64,000 nt of DNA from Gemmatimonadota bacterium (lineage in GTDB: Bacteria; Gemmatimonadota; Gemmatimonadetes; Longimicrobiales; Gaopeijiaceae), in contig JAJDNC010000049.1 of assembly GCA_022340865.1 (NCBI GenBank), positions 1 to 64,000 of the forward strand, in the 5' to 3' direction. Under the pieces are notes generated by a model, which saw only the letters and a program-made list of their open reading frames with translations, did not search any database and was not told the origin of the DNA. This document shows positions 9,576-19,679 of this stretch, piece by piece; within the stretch, counting starts at the first letter, position 1, and every line of letters begins with the position of its first letter. Both the position numbers and the translations under genes were made by a program.

Positions 9576-10088
9576 TCACTCTTCCTTGAGGGCCCTGAGG
9601 GCATTCCATCTGGGGTCCAGCTCCTCCGTGGTGCAGCCGCACGTCTCAACGTTCAGATTCGCGCCGCACCGCGGGCATAGCCCCTTGCACTCCGGCCTGC
9701 ACACGACGTACGGATCGATGGCGAGGATCACCTCCTCGCGCAACGCCTCACCCAGGTCCAGCTCGCCGGCACCCTCCTCGAACAGGCGGGTCTCGCCGTC
9801 GTCCTCCATCCCGGGCTCCGTGACCGGCAAAAAGACCAGCGTCACTTCCTCCGACAAGGCTCCGGGCACCGGCTCCAGGCAGCGGCGGCATTCCTGGTGG
9901 AGGGGCGCTTCCATCGTCCCCCTCACCACGATCTCTCCGCTCCCCGCACGGGAGGCCCGGACCCGTACCTGCACGGGCCCCGCGAACGTCACCTCCATGT
10001 CCGACCAGAGGGGGTCGTCCGGCGGGATCCGTGCCTCGATCTGGATGGATCCTTCCCGCTCCAGACGAGTGAGATCGAGCCTGAGCAT
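9576..10088 (-). CDS. DUF177 / YceD family protein upstream of rpmF
   Basis: EIVVRGTMEAPLHQECRRCLEPVPGALSEEVTLVFLP ... LGEALREEVILAIDPYVVCRPECKGLCPRCGANLNVETCGC; conserved position before rpmF. Confidence 0.9.
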   Translation of the reverse strand: MLRLDLTRLEREGSIQIEARIPPDDPLWSDMEVTFAGPVQVRVRASRAGSGEIVVRGTMEAPLHQECRRCLEPVPGALSEEVTLVFLPVTEPGMEDDGETRLFEEGAGELDLGEALREEVILAIDPYVVCRPECKGLCPRCGANLNVETCGCTTEELDPRWNALRALKEE

Positions 10089-10096
10089 AGTCGAAA

Positions 10097-10125
10097 AAGC
10101 TAGCCCTGGCCCAAGGAAGTGTCCA
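10097..10125 (-). promoter_or_regulatory. Sigma70-type promoter candidate for the DUF177-rpmF-plsX-fab cluster
   Basis: TGGACA-N17-TAGCTT read on the minus strand; the start codon lies only 8 nt after the -10. Confidence 0.5.
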
Positions 10126-10209
10126 GGCGTCGAGGCTCCGGGCGGCGGCACCCCACCGACCGTTCCAGCCGCCCCGCACGACCTGGAGAGATCCCCCCGG
10201 AGGACCGGG

Positions 10210-10629
10210 CTAGGCGCCGATGAGATCCTGTTCCGAGAAGAAGAACGAGATCTCCACGGCCGCATTCTCGTCGGAGTCGGAAGCGTGGATGGCGTTCCGC
10301 TCCTTCGACTCCGCGTAGAGCTTCCGCACCGTCCCCGGAGCGGCCTCGGCGGGATCCGTGGCACCGATGGTCTCCCGGAGCCTGGGCACCGCGTCATCCG
10401 CCTCCAGGACCATGGGAATGCACGGCCCCGAGGTCATGAACGTCACGAGCGGGGTGTAGAAGGGGCGCTCCCGGTGCACGGCGTAGAAGGCCCCGGCCTG
10501 CTCGGCGCTCAGGCGCGTCATCTTCATGGACCGGACCCGGAAGCCCGCGGCCTCCAGGTGCGTGAGGATCCTACCGGCCTTCCCGGCCGCTACCGCGTCC
10601 GGCTTGATGATGGCAAGCGTCTGGCTCAT
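10210..10629 (-). CDS. ndk: Nucleoside-diphosphate kinase
   Basis: MSQTLAIIKPDAVAAGKAGRILTHLEAAGFRVRSMKMTRLS ... NAIHASDSDENAAVEISFFF. Confidence 0.97.
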   Translation of the reverse strand: MSQTLAIIKPDAVAAGKAGRILTHLEAAGFRVRSMKMTRLSAEQAGAFYAVHRERPFYTPLVTFMTSGPCIPMVLEADDAVPRLRETIGATDPAEAAPGTVRKLYAESKERNAIHASDSDENAAVEISFFFSEQDLIGA

Positions 10630-11561
10630 TCGGTCGACTCGCTCTCTCTCTTCGGGTTTTCCGTGTCCGCCTGCGCGGGGCCGTACAGGGCGCGTAGGAT
10701 CGAATCGCGGGTGACGAAGCCGACGAGCTCACCATCCCGCACCACCGGGAGCTGCTCGACGTCCCGGTTCACCATCATGTTCGCGGCCTCCACGAGCGCC
10801 TGCTCCTCCGACACGCAGAGGACGCTCCTGGTCATGACCTCTTTGGCCCTGGGGCGCTCGATGACCGCCACGCCCTCGCTCTCCTGGTCGGGATGGCCGC
10901 GTCGAAGCAGGTGAGCCAGGGCGTCCCCGGACGTGAGGATGCCCAGCACCTCGTAGCGCTCTCCCACCACCGGCACGGCTCGCGTGCCTCGCCGCACCAT
11001 GAGATCCACGACCTCCCGGAGCGGCGTGTCGGGGTAGACGCGGTACCGTACCGGAACCAGCGCATCCTCCACCAGGAGCCGCGCGCGGAACTCGACCTCC
11101 ATGAGCTCCCGGAAACGCCTCACCGACGTCGCGGACCCGGCGCCGAGCAGGCGCTCCACCTGCTCGGGCTCCCTGAGCACTCGCACCAGCGCCGGCACGA
11201 AATGGTGGCGAACCCCCGAAAACCGCCCGGGCGTGAGAACCAGGAAGACGGCGCGGGCCACTCCCGGCTCGTCGCCGCCTTCCCCCGCCACCGAAAAAGG
11301 CGTCGCCGAGACGGCGATGCCGAGACAGGGTCCCTCGAGCGCGTCCAGGGACCCGCTGACCACGACGACGTCGGCGTTGACACGCACGATGTCGCCCTGA
11401 CTCCCCTGAGAGAGGTCCCGCACCATCTTCGTGGCCCGGGGCTCCTCCAGGGGAAGGTGCGGCCGTCCACGCTCGAAGATGGAGGCCAGGGCACCCCGGA
11501 GGTCCGGCGTGTCCACCGGCACAACGACACAATCGTCGACGAGTAGATCCGCGAGCTTCAT
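10626..11561 (-). CDS. PTS EIIA-like domain fused to tandem CBS domains
   Basis: C-terminal CBS pair (RGTRAVPVVGERYEVLGILTSGDALAHLLRRG; ANMMVNRDVEQLPVVRDGELVGFVTRDSILRALYG). N-terminal ~150 aa has EIIA type-2 pattern (GPCLGIAVSATPFSV ... VFLVLTPGRFSGVRHHFVPALVRVLREPEQVERLLGAG). Confidence 0.75.
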   Translation of the reverse strand: MKLADLLVDDCVVVPVDTPDLRGALASIFERGRPHLPLEEPRATKMVRDLSQGSQGDIVRVNADVVVVSGSLDALEGPCLGIAVSATPFSVAGEGGDEPGVARAVFLVLTPGRFSGVRHHFVPALVRVLREPEQVERLLGAGSATSVRRFRELMEVEFRARLLVEDALVPVRYRVYPDTPLREVVDLMVRRGTRAVPVVGERYEVLGILTSGDALAHLLRRGHPDQESEGVAVIERPRAKEVMTRSVLCVSEEQALVEAANMMVNRDVEQLPVVRDGELVGFVTRDSILRALYGPAQADTENPKRESESTE

Positions 11562-11593
11562 GCCACACTCCGGTCGGAGGCGTGGACGGCGCT

Positions 11594-11629
11594 CCGGCGG
11601 CGCCCCCGGGGCTCGGGGGCCGCCGCCGG
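11594..11629. terminator. GC-rich hairpin downstream of sucD
   Basis: CCGGCGGC-GCCCCCG ... CGGGGGCCGCCGCCGG inverted repeat between sucD stop and the CBS gene; no clear U-tract. Confidence 0.45.
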
Positions 11630-11639
11630 GGCTGCTCCG

Positions 11640-12524
11640 CTATGCCAGGGCGGCCTGGACGAGGCCGGCGATATCGATGGGCCGTCTGGCCACCGCTATG
11701 CCGTTCTCCTCGAAGGCTCGCACCTTCTCCTCCGCGGTTCCCGCCGAACCGCTGATGATGGCCCCCGCGTGGCCCATGCGCCGTCCCGGCGGTGCGGTCC
11801 GCCCCGCGATGAAGCCCACCACGGGCTTGGACATGTGCGCCTTCACGTACGCCGCGGCCTCCTGCTCATCGGTGCCGCCGATCTCGCCGATCATGACGAC
11901 GGCCTTGGTGTCCGGGTCGGCCTCGAAGGCCTCCAGGCAGTCCACGAAGTTCGTGCCGATGAGCGGGTCGCCGCCGATACCCACGCACGTGGTCTGTCCC
12001 AGGCCCAGGTTGGTGAGCTGGAAGACCGCCTCGTAGGTCAGCGTCCCGGAGCGCGACACCACGCCCACGGGGCCCTCGGCCACGATCTGGGCAGGTAGGA
12101 TGCCCACCTTGGCCTTCCCGGGGGAGATGATCCCGGGGCAGTTGGGTCCCAGGACCCGGACCCCCCGGTCCCGGGCGAAGGCGTGGGCGCGGGCCATGGA
12201 CTGCACGGGCACGCCCTCGGTGATGGCCACCACCAGCTTCACCCCGGAGTCCGCCGCCTCCATGATCGCGTCGGCCGCGAAGGCCGGCGGGACGTAGATG
12301 ACCGAGGTATTGGCGCCGGTGGCCGCCACGGCCTCGTCCATGCTGTTGAAGATCGGAACCGTCTTGCCGTCCGGACCCTCGAAGCTCTGTCCGCCCTTGC
12401 CCGGGGTGACCCCGGCCACCACCTGGGTGCCGTACTCCATCATCTGGCGGGTGTGGAAGGAGCCGTCCCGTCCGGTGATGCCCTGGACGACGAGCTTCGT
12501 GTCCTTGTCTATGAGGATCGACAT
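11640..12524 (-). CDS. sucD: Succinyl-CoA synthetase alpha subunit
   Basis: [88 protein letters not shown]. Confidence 0.97.
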   Translation of the reverse strand: MSILIDKDTKLVVQGITGRDGSFHTRQMMEYGTQVVAGVTPGKGGQSFEGPDGKTVPIFNSMDEAVAATGANTSVIYVPPAFAADAIMEAADSGVKLVVAITEGVPVQSMARAHAFARDRGVRVLGPNCPGIISPGKAKVGILPAQIVAEGPVGVVSRSGTLTYEAVFQLTNLGLGQTTCVGIGGDPLIGTNFVDCLEAFEADPDTKAVVMIGEIGGTDEQEAAAYVKAHMSKPVVGFIAGRTAPPGRRMGHAGAIISGSAGTAEEKVRAFEENGIAVARRPIDIAGLVQAALA

Positions 12525-12530
12525 GGTCGT

Positions 12531-13664
12531 CTATGCCTTTGCCAGTTCCACGGCCTTCTGCACCACCTCGTCCATGGAGGTGAAGGCGGAGAAGCCCGCG
12601 TCCGCGAGAATCTTGATGCCCTGCTCCTCGTTGGTCCCGGTGAGCCGGATGACGATGGGGAGCTTGATGTCGATGCGCTTGGTGGCCTCGACGATGCCGT
12701 TGGCCACGTCGTCACAGCGCGTGATCCCGCCGAAGATGTTGAAGAGGATCACCTTCACGTCGGGATCCGCCGTGATGATCTCCAGCGCCGCCACCACCTT
12801 GTCGGGGTTGGACGAGCCGCCGATGTCCAGGAAGTTCGCGGGCTCGCCGCCGTAGTACTTCACCAGGTCCATGGTGGCCATAGCCAGGCCGGCACCGTTC
12901 ACGCAGCACCCCACGTTGCCGTCGAGCTTCACGAAGCTCAGACCGGCGTCCCGGGCCTTGGTCTCCTCCCAGGGCTCGTCGGAGGTGTCCCGCATGGCCG
13001 CCACCTCGGGCCTGCGGAAGAGCTCCGAGTCGTCGATGCTCATCTTGGCGTCGATGGCCTTCACCTCGCCGGCCTTGGTGGAGATGAGCGGGTTGATCTC
13101 CGCCATGGAGGCGCCCGAGTCCACGAAGGACGTGTAGAGCTGGCCGATGACCTTCGCGCCCTGCTTCACCAGCGCCGGGTCGTCGTACAGGGTGTTCGCC
13201 AGCCAGTACGCCTGGTGGGGCAGCATGCCGTAGCGCGGGTCCACCTTCAGCTTGCGAATGGCCTCGGGCTTGGTGGCCGCCACCTCCTCGATGTCGATGC
13301 CGCCCTCCGAGGAGACCATGAACGTGGGACACTGGCTCTTGCGGTCCACCAGCACGCCCACGTACGCCTCGGTGGCGATGTCCTCCGCGGGCGTGACGAA
13401 GACCTTGGTGACCTTGAGGCCCTTGATCTCCATGCCCAGGATCCGGGACGCATGCTCCCGAGCCTCCTCGGGGTTCTTGGCGAGCTTCACACCCCCCGCT
13501 TTGCCGCGTCCACCGGAGTGGACCTGAGCCTTCACCACCACCATGCCCCCGATGGAGCGGGCGATCGCCTCCACCTCTTCGGGCGTCGTGGCCACCTCTC
13601 CCGGCGGCACGGGAATCCCGGCAGCCCGGAAGCGTTCCTTGGCCTGATATTCGTGTATGTTCAT
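12531..13664 (-). CDS. sucC: Succinyl-CoA synthetase beta subunit
   Basis: [87 protein letters not shown]. Confidence 0.97.
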   Translation of the reverse strand: MNIHEYQAKERFRAAGIPVPPGEVATTPEEVEAIARSIGGMVVVKAQVHSGGRGKAGGVKLAKNPEEAREHASRILGMEIKGLKVTKVFVTPAEDIATEAYVGVLVDRKSQCPTFMVSSEGGIDIEEVAATKPEAIRKLKVDPRYGMLPHQAYWLANTLYDDPALVKQGAKVIGQLYTSFVDSGASMAEINPLISTKAGEVKAIDAKMSIDDSELFRRPEVAAMRDTSDEPWEETKARDAGLSFVKLDGNVGCCVNGAGLAMATMDLVKYYGGEPANFLDIGGSSNPDKVVAALEIITADPDVKVILFNIFGGITRCDDVANGIVEATKRIDIKLPIVIRLTGTNEEQGIKILADAGFSAFTSMDEVVQKAVELAKA

Positions 13665-13773
13665 CGCCGTCGTCTGGTTCGGTGCTGGAAGCCGGCGTGT
13701 CTGGTCCGGGGAGGCGCCACCAGATGGGCCGGACAGGAAAGACGGTTCAAGCTACCCAGGGCTCCGAGGGCGA

Positions 13774-16563
13774 TCAACGTCCGCCCGGATGCCCTCCCGG
13801 AGGCGGTGCGGCCGCTCCCCCCTTGGCCGCCTGCTGAAGGAGGGCCCGCAGCCGCTTCAGGCTCTCGCCGAAGCCCTGCCAGTCGCCTGCCTTGAGCTTC
13901 GACTCCGCCTGGTTCAGGAGGTCGAGGGCCTGCGCCGACCAATGGGGGGCGCCACCCTGGGAAGGCTGGGGGCCCGCGGCGGCGCCCAGGGCGGAGGCGG
14001 GATGGATCCCCTCCAGGTCCGCGATGGCGCCGGCCAGGTTGGGGCTCATCGCGACCTGCCGTCCGTCGCTCACCACGTAGCGCCGAAGCTCCGGGATGGC
14101 GTCGGCATCCGCGGCCAGGAAGACCGGCTCCATGTAGAGCATGCGTCTCCCCACGGGAATCACGTGCAGGTGTCCCGTCCACACCTCGCTCCCGCCGGTG
14201 CGCCACAGAGAGAGCTGCTGGGAGATACCTGGATCCTGCTCCACCAGGGCCTCGATCTGCCGGGGTCCCGGCACCTGATTCTCCACCGGGACGTCGTAGA
14301 GGATGAGCTCGGGCCGCTCGGACGCGTCCAGGCGAGCCACCAGGATCGCCGTGAGGTTCTGGCGGTCCGCGGGAACGAACACCGTCGTGAGGTTGAAATG
14401 GGGCTTGTCCTCACCCGGCAGCTCGTAGATGCCGTACTCCGGCACGTACGGTACGGGCGTCGTGCCCTGCAGCTGCTCCCCCGGGATGGACCAGACATCC
14501 TGCTGACCGTGGAACGCCCGCGCCGTCTCCTGGTGGTACTCGAGCAGCACCTGGGCCTGGAGGTTCATCAGATCCTTGGAGTAGCGCAGGTGCGCCCGCA
14601 GGTCCGCCGGCATCTGCGCCAGGGGCTTGAAGAGCCCCGGGAAGGCGCGAGCGTACACATCCGCCAGGGGATCGACGACGGGCACCCGGTAGAAGTTCAC
14701 CGCGCCCGTGACGGCATCCACCGTGACCTTCACCGAGTTGCGCACATAGCTCACCGGCCGACTGAGCCGAAGGTGCATCTGATGGGGAGCAGAGAGCGGA
14801 AATGCCCTGGTGACGGTGAAGCCCTCCAGGATCCACACCACGTGTCCCCCCACGATCACCGGGTACGGGGAGTCTGCGTACCGGAGGAACGGCGCGATGG
14901 CCCGGGCGCGATCCACCACCCGTCGACGGTAGATGAAGCGGCTCTGTGGGGAGATCTCGGACGCGAAGATCAGGTTCGGGTCCTCGAAGCGCCACGCCAG
15001 CACCAGCTTCCTCAGCGTGGAGGAGAGCTGAATCCCCTCGGGGAACGCGGCCGCCACCGCCGAGTCGCGAGGCGCCGTGCCGGTGGAGTCCGAGGACGGG
15101 TTCACCACGGCATTGAGCTGGGGGCGGGAGCCGAAGAAGATCTCGGGCTCCCCCAGCGTGAGGTGCGGCGCCACCAGGGAGTCCCCGACGAACTCGGGTG
15201 GGATCCCCGACACGATCATGGGCGGGTGTCCCTCGGGCGTATGGCTCGACGCCAGGCTGGCCACCGCCCCCATGCCCTCGATGTACCGTCTCCTGAGGTG
15301 GAGGTTCTGCCAGTTGGGATTCTGGATCCCGTTGGGATCGATCTCCCGCACCGACACGGCGACGGGAACTGGTCCGTCGGCAGTCTGGTAGCGGTCGATG
15401 GTCGCCTCTGCGAAGTCGTAGTACGGGAAGCGCGCCTCGAGCTGGCGGAACGTGGTGAGCAGCGCGCTCTGGTTCCACACGGGAAGGCCGGCGAACTGGC
15501 GCGCCGCGTTGGGCCAGTTGACCCCCTCGTCGGCGTCGTAGGCGAAGCGGCGGCGCTCCATCTTCTCCAGCCCGTAGCCCATGCGCGTGAACTTCAGGTT
15601 CGCCTGGATGTAGGGCGTCTCCCGCGCCAGCTCGTTGGGCTCCACACGGAAGCGCTCCACCATGGCCGGGTAGAAGCCGTCGATGACGATGGCGGCCACG
15701 ATCAGGGCGATGAGCGCCGCCACCACGGGCGTGCCCCGGTCCTTCCAGGTGCCCCAGAAGACCAGTGCCGCGGCGGTGACGCACAGGACCACCATGGTCT
15801 GCAAAGCCGGCAGGCGTGCCTGGGCGTCGGCGTAGCCGAAGATCCCCTGCACGTGGGACGAGCCGTTCAGCAGCAGCAGGTAACGCCCTATCCACAGGCG
15901 GACCGCCACGAGGAGGAGGAACGCGGTGAGGAGAACGCCCAGATGCATGCGCGCCACCGGCTGCGCCACCACCCCCCTGCGCCCCCACCGCAGCGCGCCC
16001 GTCGCCGCGTAGCCCGCCGTGGCCAGCGTGAACAGGAGGAAGGTGACCACCAGGATGAATCCCAGCACGCTCTGCAGGACCGGGAGCTGGAAGACGTAGA
16101 AGCTCACGTCCTTGCCGAGGATGGGATCCTTGAGACCCCAGGGCGCGGCGTGGAGGAGCAGGAGTCCCCGCGTCCCCACCGAGGCGGGCACGGCCGCTCC
16201 CGACCAGAGAGCCATGAGCGCGGAGATTCCCAGCATGGCCGCGAGCACCATCCCGTGGGGTAGCTGCTCCGAGATCTCGATATTCCCGAAGCGGCGCTTG
16301 ATCTGGATGCCGCTCAGGGTTCCGGAGACGATGCGCAGGTCGAAGAACACCAGCACGCCCACGCCGAGGCCACCGACGAGGCGCCCGCCCCACTGCCACA
16401 GGACACGCCTCCAGAAGACGCTTATGTAGCCGGCCTGAGCCTGCCAGAGGACCTCCGTCACCACAGACGTGGCCAGACGACCCAGCACCACGAGGAACAG
16501 GACGAGCACGACGATGAAGACGAGGAGACGCGCTCCGTGCAGCGACTTCAGAAACGACTTCAT
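13774..16563 (-). CDS. UPF0182 family large membrane protein
   Basis: Several N-terminal TM segments followed by RETPYIQANLKFTRMGYGLEKMERRRFAYD, FPYYDFAEATIDRYQTADGPVPVAVSVREID, typical of UPF0182. Confidence 0.88.
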   Translation of the reverse strand: MKSFLKSLHGARLLVFIVVLVLFLVVLGRLATSVVTEVLWQAQAGYISVFWRRVLWQWGGRLVGGLGVGVLVFFDLRIVSGTLSGIQIKRRFGNIEISEQLPHGMVLAAMLGISALMALWSGAAVPASVGTRGLLLLHAAPWGLKDPILGKDVSFYVFQLPVLQSVLGFILVVTFLLFTLATAGYAATGALRWGRRGVVAQPVARMHLGVLLTAFLLLVAVRLWIGRYLLLLNGSSHVQGIFGYADAQARLPALQTMVVLCVTAAALVFWGTWKDRGTPVVAALIALIVAAIVIDGFYPAMVERFRVEPNELARETPYIQANLKFTRMGYGLEKMERRRFAYDADEGVNWPNAARQFAGLPVWNQSALLTTFRQLEARFPYYDFAEATIDRYQTADGPVPVAVSVREIDPNGIQNPNWQNLHLRRRYIEGMGAVASLASSHTPEGHPPMIVSGIPPEFVGDSLVAPHLTLGEPEIFFGSRPQLNAVVNPSSDSTGTAPRDSAVAAAFPEGIQLSSTLRKLVLAWRFEDPNLIFASEISPQSRFIYRRRVVDRARAIAPFLRYADSPYPVIVGGHVVWILEGFTVTRAFPLSAPHQMHLRLSRPVSYVRNSVKVTVDAVTGAVNFYRVPVVDPLADVYARAFPGLFKPLAQMPADLRAHLRYSKDLMNLQAQVLLEYHQETARAFHGQQDVWSIPGEQLQGTTPVPYVPEYGIYELPGEDKPHFNLTTVFVPADRQNLTAILVARLDASERPELILYDVPVENQVPGPRQIEALVEQDPGISQQLSLWRTGGSEVWTGHLHVIPVGRRMLYMEPVFLAADADAIPELRRYVVSDGRQVAMSPNLAGAIADLEGIHPASALGAAAGPQPSQGGAPHWSAQALDLLNQAESKLKAGDWQGFGESLKRLRALLQQAAKGGAAAPPPGGHPGGR

Positions 16564-16593
16564 CCGGACTCCCCTCGGGCCGTCTGCGACACG

Positions 16594-17964
16594 TTACGGC
16601 GCCACCCCCTGGCTCCGCAGCCACTCCTCCACCTCGCTCCTGATCTCCTGGAGGCGTTGGGGGTTACGGGCTTCGTAGCGGGACACGATGACCGGCTGCG
16701 TGTTGGACGTGCGCAGCAGCGCCCAGCCGTCGCCGAAAAGCACGCGCGCGCCGTCCACGTCGATGACGTCGTATCGGCTCTTGAAGTGCGCCACCGCCGC
16801 CTCCACCACCGTCCACTTCTGCTCCTCGGTCACGTCGAGACGGATCTCCGGAGTCGCCACGTACGACGGAAACGCCCCTACCCTGTCGGAGAGCGGCTCC
16901 TCGCCGCGGGCCACCAGGTCGATGAGGCGACACGCGTCGTAGAGGGCGTCGTCGAAGCCCAGGTAGTCGTCGGCGATCATGATGTGGCCGGAGAGCTCGC
17001 CGGCGACCAGGGCCCCGGTCTCCTTCATCTTCCGCTTGATGAGGGAGTGGCCGGTCTTCCACATGATGGGCTCGCCGCCCGCCTGTCCGTAGATCTCGGG
17101 AAGCACCTGGGAGCACTTCACGTCGAAGACGAGCTTCTGGCCGGCGCCCCTCTTCGACAGGATGTCCAACCCGAACAGCAGGAGCAGGATGTCCCCGCGC
17201 ACGATGGCGCCGGTCTCGTCCACCGCACCGATACGGTCGGCGTCGCCGTCGAAGGCCACACCCAGGTCGTGGCCGCCGGCCCGCACGGTGGCGATGAGGT
17301 CCGCGAGGTTCGCATCCACCGTGGGGTCTGGGTGGTGGTTTGGGAAGCTGCCGTCGGACTCGCAGAAGAGCGGCGTCACCTCGGCACCCAACGCCTCCAG
17401 CAGGTGCACCGCCACCACCGACCCCGTGCCGTTCCCGCAGTCCGCGGCCACCTTCATGGGCCGGGCCAGGTGGAAGCGTCCCGCGACATCGGTCACGTAG
17501 GGTTCCAGCACCTCCTCGCGGCGCTGTCCACCGGCGCCGCGGGCCATGTCGCCATCCACGATGCGTCGGTACAGATCCTGGATGGCCTCGCCGTACATGG
17601 ACGCGCGCCCCACCGTCAGCTTGATCCCGTTCCATTCCGGGGGGTTGTGGGAGCCGGTGATCTGGACCGAGGCGTCGGTTCCCAGCGTGGCCTCGGCCCA
17701 GTAGAGCACCGGCGTGGGTACCGTGCCCACGTCCACCACGTCGCACCCGGAGGCGCGCAGCCCGGCGATGACCCCGGCGGAGAGCTCCGGGGAGGTGAGA
17801 CGGTTGTCGCACCCTACCGCCACCTCGGGGGTCCCGCCGGCCGCGCCGGCCCGCACGTGGCTGCCGAAGGCACGACCCACAGCCTCGGCGACAGCCGCGT
17901 CCAGATCGTCACCGACGATGCCCCGGATGTCGTACTGGCGGAAGATGTGCTGTGGGGGAGTCAT
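16594..17964 (-). CDS. Phosphomannomutase/phosphoglucomutase
   Basis: FRQYDIRGIVGDDLDAAVAEAVGRAFG; ITGSHNPPEWNGIKLT; GVAFDGDADRIGAVDETG; GELSGHIMI; LRTSNTQPVIVSRYEA. Confidence 0.96.
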   Translation of the reverse strand: MTPPQHIFRQYDIRGIVGDDLDAAVAEAVGRAFGSHVRAGAAGGTPEVAVGCDNRLTSPELSAGVIAGLRASGCDVVDVGTVPTPVLYWAEATLGTDASVQITGSHNPPEWNGIKLTVGRASMYGEAIQDLYRRIVDGDMARGAGGQRREEVLEPYVTDVAGRFHLARPMKVAADCGNGTGSVVAVHLLEALGAEVTPLFCESDGSFPNHHPDPTVDANLADLIATVRAGGHDLGVAFDGDADRIGAVDETGAIVRGDILLLLFGLDILSKRGAGQKLVFDVKCSQVLPEIYGQAGGEPIMWKTGHSLIKRKMKETGALVAGELSGHIMIADDYLGFDDALYDACRLIDLVARGEEPLSDRVGAFPSYVATPEIRLDVTEEQKWTVVEAAVAHFKSRYDVIDVDGARVLFGDGWALLRTSNTQPVIVSRYEARNPQRLQEIRSEVEEWLRSQGVAP

Positions 17965-18104
17965 GCAACCTCCGGTTGGATCGGCTCAGGGGAAGGTATC
18001 GGGGGCCCGAGGGAGAAGTACAGCGGTGCGGGCCGGGGGTGCCCCGGCGGGGGCCCCGCCCTCGGTGATGGAAGCGGGGCTGTCGGCGCAGGGTGTGTCG
18101 TTCG

Positions 18105-18128
18105 GGGGGCGGGGCCGGCCCCTGCCCC
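18105..18128. terminator. GC-rich near-palindrome just downstream of nuoN
   Basis: GGGGGCGGGGCCGGCCCCTGCCCC immediately after the nuoN stop on the minus strand; no T-tract. Confidence 0.4.
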
Positions 18129-18130
18129 CG

Positions 18131-19675
18131 TCAGGGCCTGAGCCCCAGGAGGCCACCTCCCAGGGAGCCCAGCCCGTGTACGGAGGCCTGTGCGAAGCCC
18201 AGGGCCGAGGACGGGAAGATCCCCATGTAGAGGATCAACGCGACGCTGGCCACCAGCGCCAGACGCATGGGAAGCGGCGCCGTCACCAAGTCGTGCTGGC
18301 CCTCCGACACGGGCTCGCGCATCCACATGAACCAGGCCACCCGCAGGTAGTACCAGTACGACACCATCGTGGACAGGACGAGGATCACGGAGAGCACCCA
18401 CAGGCCCGAATCCGCGGCCCCCTGGAGCAGGTAGATCTTGCCCATGAAGCCGCCGGTGCCGGGAAAGCCCGCCAGGGACAGCAGGAAGATCGTGAGCAGC
18501 ACGCCCAGTAGCGGGTTCGACCACCCGAACCCGGCGTAGTCCTCGATCTGGAGGCGCTCCTCCGACTGGTGCGACACCGCGATGACGACGGCGAAGGCGC
18601 CGATGTTCATCAGGGTGTAGACCAGCAGATAGAAGAGCATCCCGGCGGCAGCGGTGGCGTTGGCCGCGGTGAGGGCCACCAGCAGGTAGCCCGCGTGGGC
18701 GATGCTGGAATAGGCCAGCATGCGCTTCACGTTGGACTGCACCAGCGCGATGAGGTTGGCGACGACCATGGTGATGGCTGCCAGCCACCACATGATGGGA
18801 TACCAGATGTCGTACGTGGTCGCGGCGTCGAAGCCCACCAGGAACACGCGCAGGAATGCGACGAACGCCGCGGCCTTCACGGCCGCGGACATGAACGCGG
18901 TCACCGGCGCCGGGGCGCCCTCGTACACGTCGGGGGTCCACATGTGGAACGGCACCGCCGAGACCTTGAAGGCGAAGCCGATGGTCAGCAACGCGATGCC
19001 CACGGTGAGCAGACCCGTCCGAGCCGTGCCGTTGGCCACGCTGGCCCCGATGGCCACCACGTTGGTGCTTCCCGTGGCGCCGTATACCAGGGCGATCCCG
19101 TAGAGGAGGAATCCCGTGGAGAACGCTCCGAGCAGGAAGTACTTGAGCCCCGCCTCGCCGGACTTCCGATCCCGGCGGTTGAAGGCCGTGAGGGCGTACA
19201 CGGAGATCGACATCACCTCCAGGCCCAGGAAGATGACGATGAGGTCCCGGGCCGCGGCCATGAACATCATGCCGGTGATGGCCAGCAGGATGAGACCGTA
19301 GAACTCGCCCACCTGGAGGCGCTGACGGTAGACGTACGAGAACGAGATCAGGATGGCCAGCGCCCCCGCCAGCAGGAAGATCCAGTTGGCGAAGAGACGG
19401 AAGTGGTCCACCGCGATCATCGAGGTGTGGCCCACCTCCGTGACGCCGTAGAGCCACCCGTTGAAGAAGCCGGCAACCAGAATGCCCGCCAGGGCCAGCC
19501 ACCCCAGGGTGGCACCCTGTCCGAAGTCGGGATCGCCTTCCGAGTCCGTCCGCTGTCCCGGACGGTGCCTGCCGCTGACGCCGGCCACGAGGACCACCAT
19601 GGCCCATACGCTGAGGACGATCTCCGGGAGAAGCGCCCAGAAGTAGTCGAGGTTCCGACTGAAGTCGAGAGTCAT
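18131..19675 (-). CDS. nuoN: NADH-quinone oxidoreductase subunit N
   Basis: Polytopic; KYFLLGAFSTGFLLYGIALVYGATGS, FKVSAVPFHMWTPDVYEGAPAPVTAFMSAAVKAAAF, KRMLAYSSIAHAGYLL. Confidence 0.97.
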   Translation of the reverse strand: MTLDFSRNLDYFWALLPEIVLSVWAMVVLVAGVSGRHRPGQRTDSEGDPDFGQGATLGWLALAGILVAGFFNGWLYGVTEVGHTSMIAVDHFRLFANWIFLLAGALAILISFSYVYRQRLQVGEFYGLILLAITGMMFMAAARDLIVIFLGLEVMSISVYALTAFNRRDRKSGEAGLKYFLLGAFSTGFLLYGIALVYGATGSTNVVAIGASVANGTARTGLLTVGIALLTIGFAFKVSAVPFHMWTPDVYEGAPAPVTAFMSAAVKAAAFVAFLRVFLVGFDAATTYDIWYPIMWWLAAITMVVANLIALVQSNVKRMLAYSSIAHAGYLLVALTAANATAAAGMLFYLLVYTLMNIGAFAVVIAVSHQSEERLQIEDYAGFGWSNPLLGVLLTIFLLSLAGFPGTGGFMGKIYLLQGAADSGLWVLSVILVLSTMVSYWYYLRVAWFMWMREPVSEGQHDLVTAPLPMRLALVASVALILYMGIFPSSALGFAQASVHGLGSLGGGLLGLRP

Positions 19676-19679
19676 AGGG

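Noticed and set aside
12183-16263. Large plus-strand ORFs (570 aa, 868 aa) opposite sucCD and UPF0182
   Set aside because: Antisense artefacts of GC-rich coding sequence with no family signatures.
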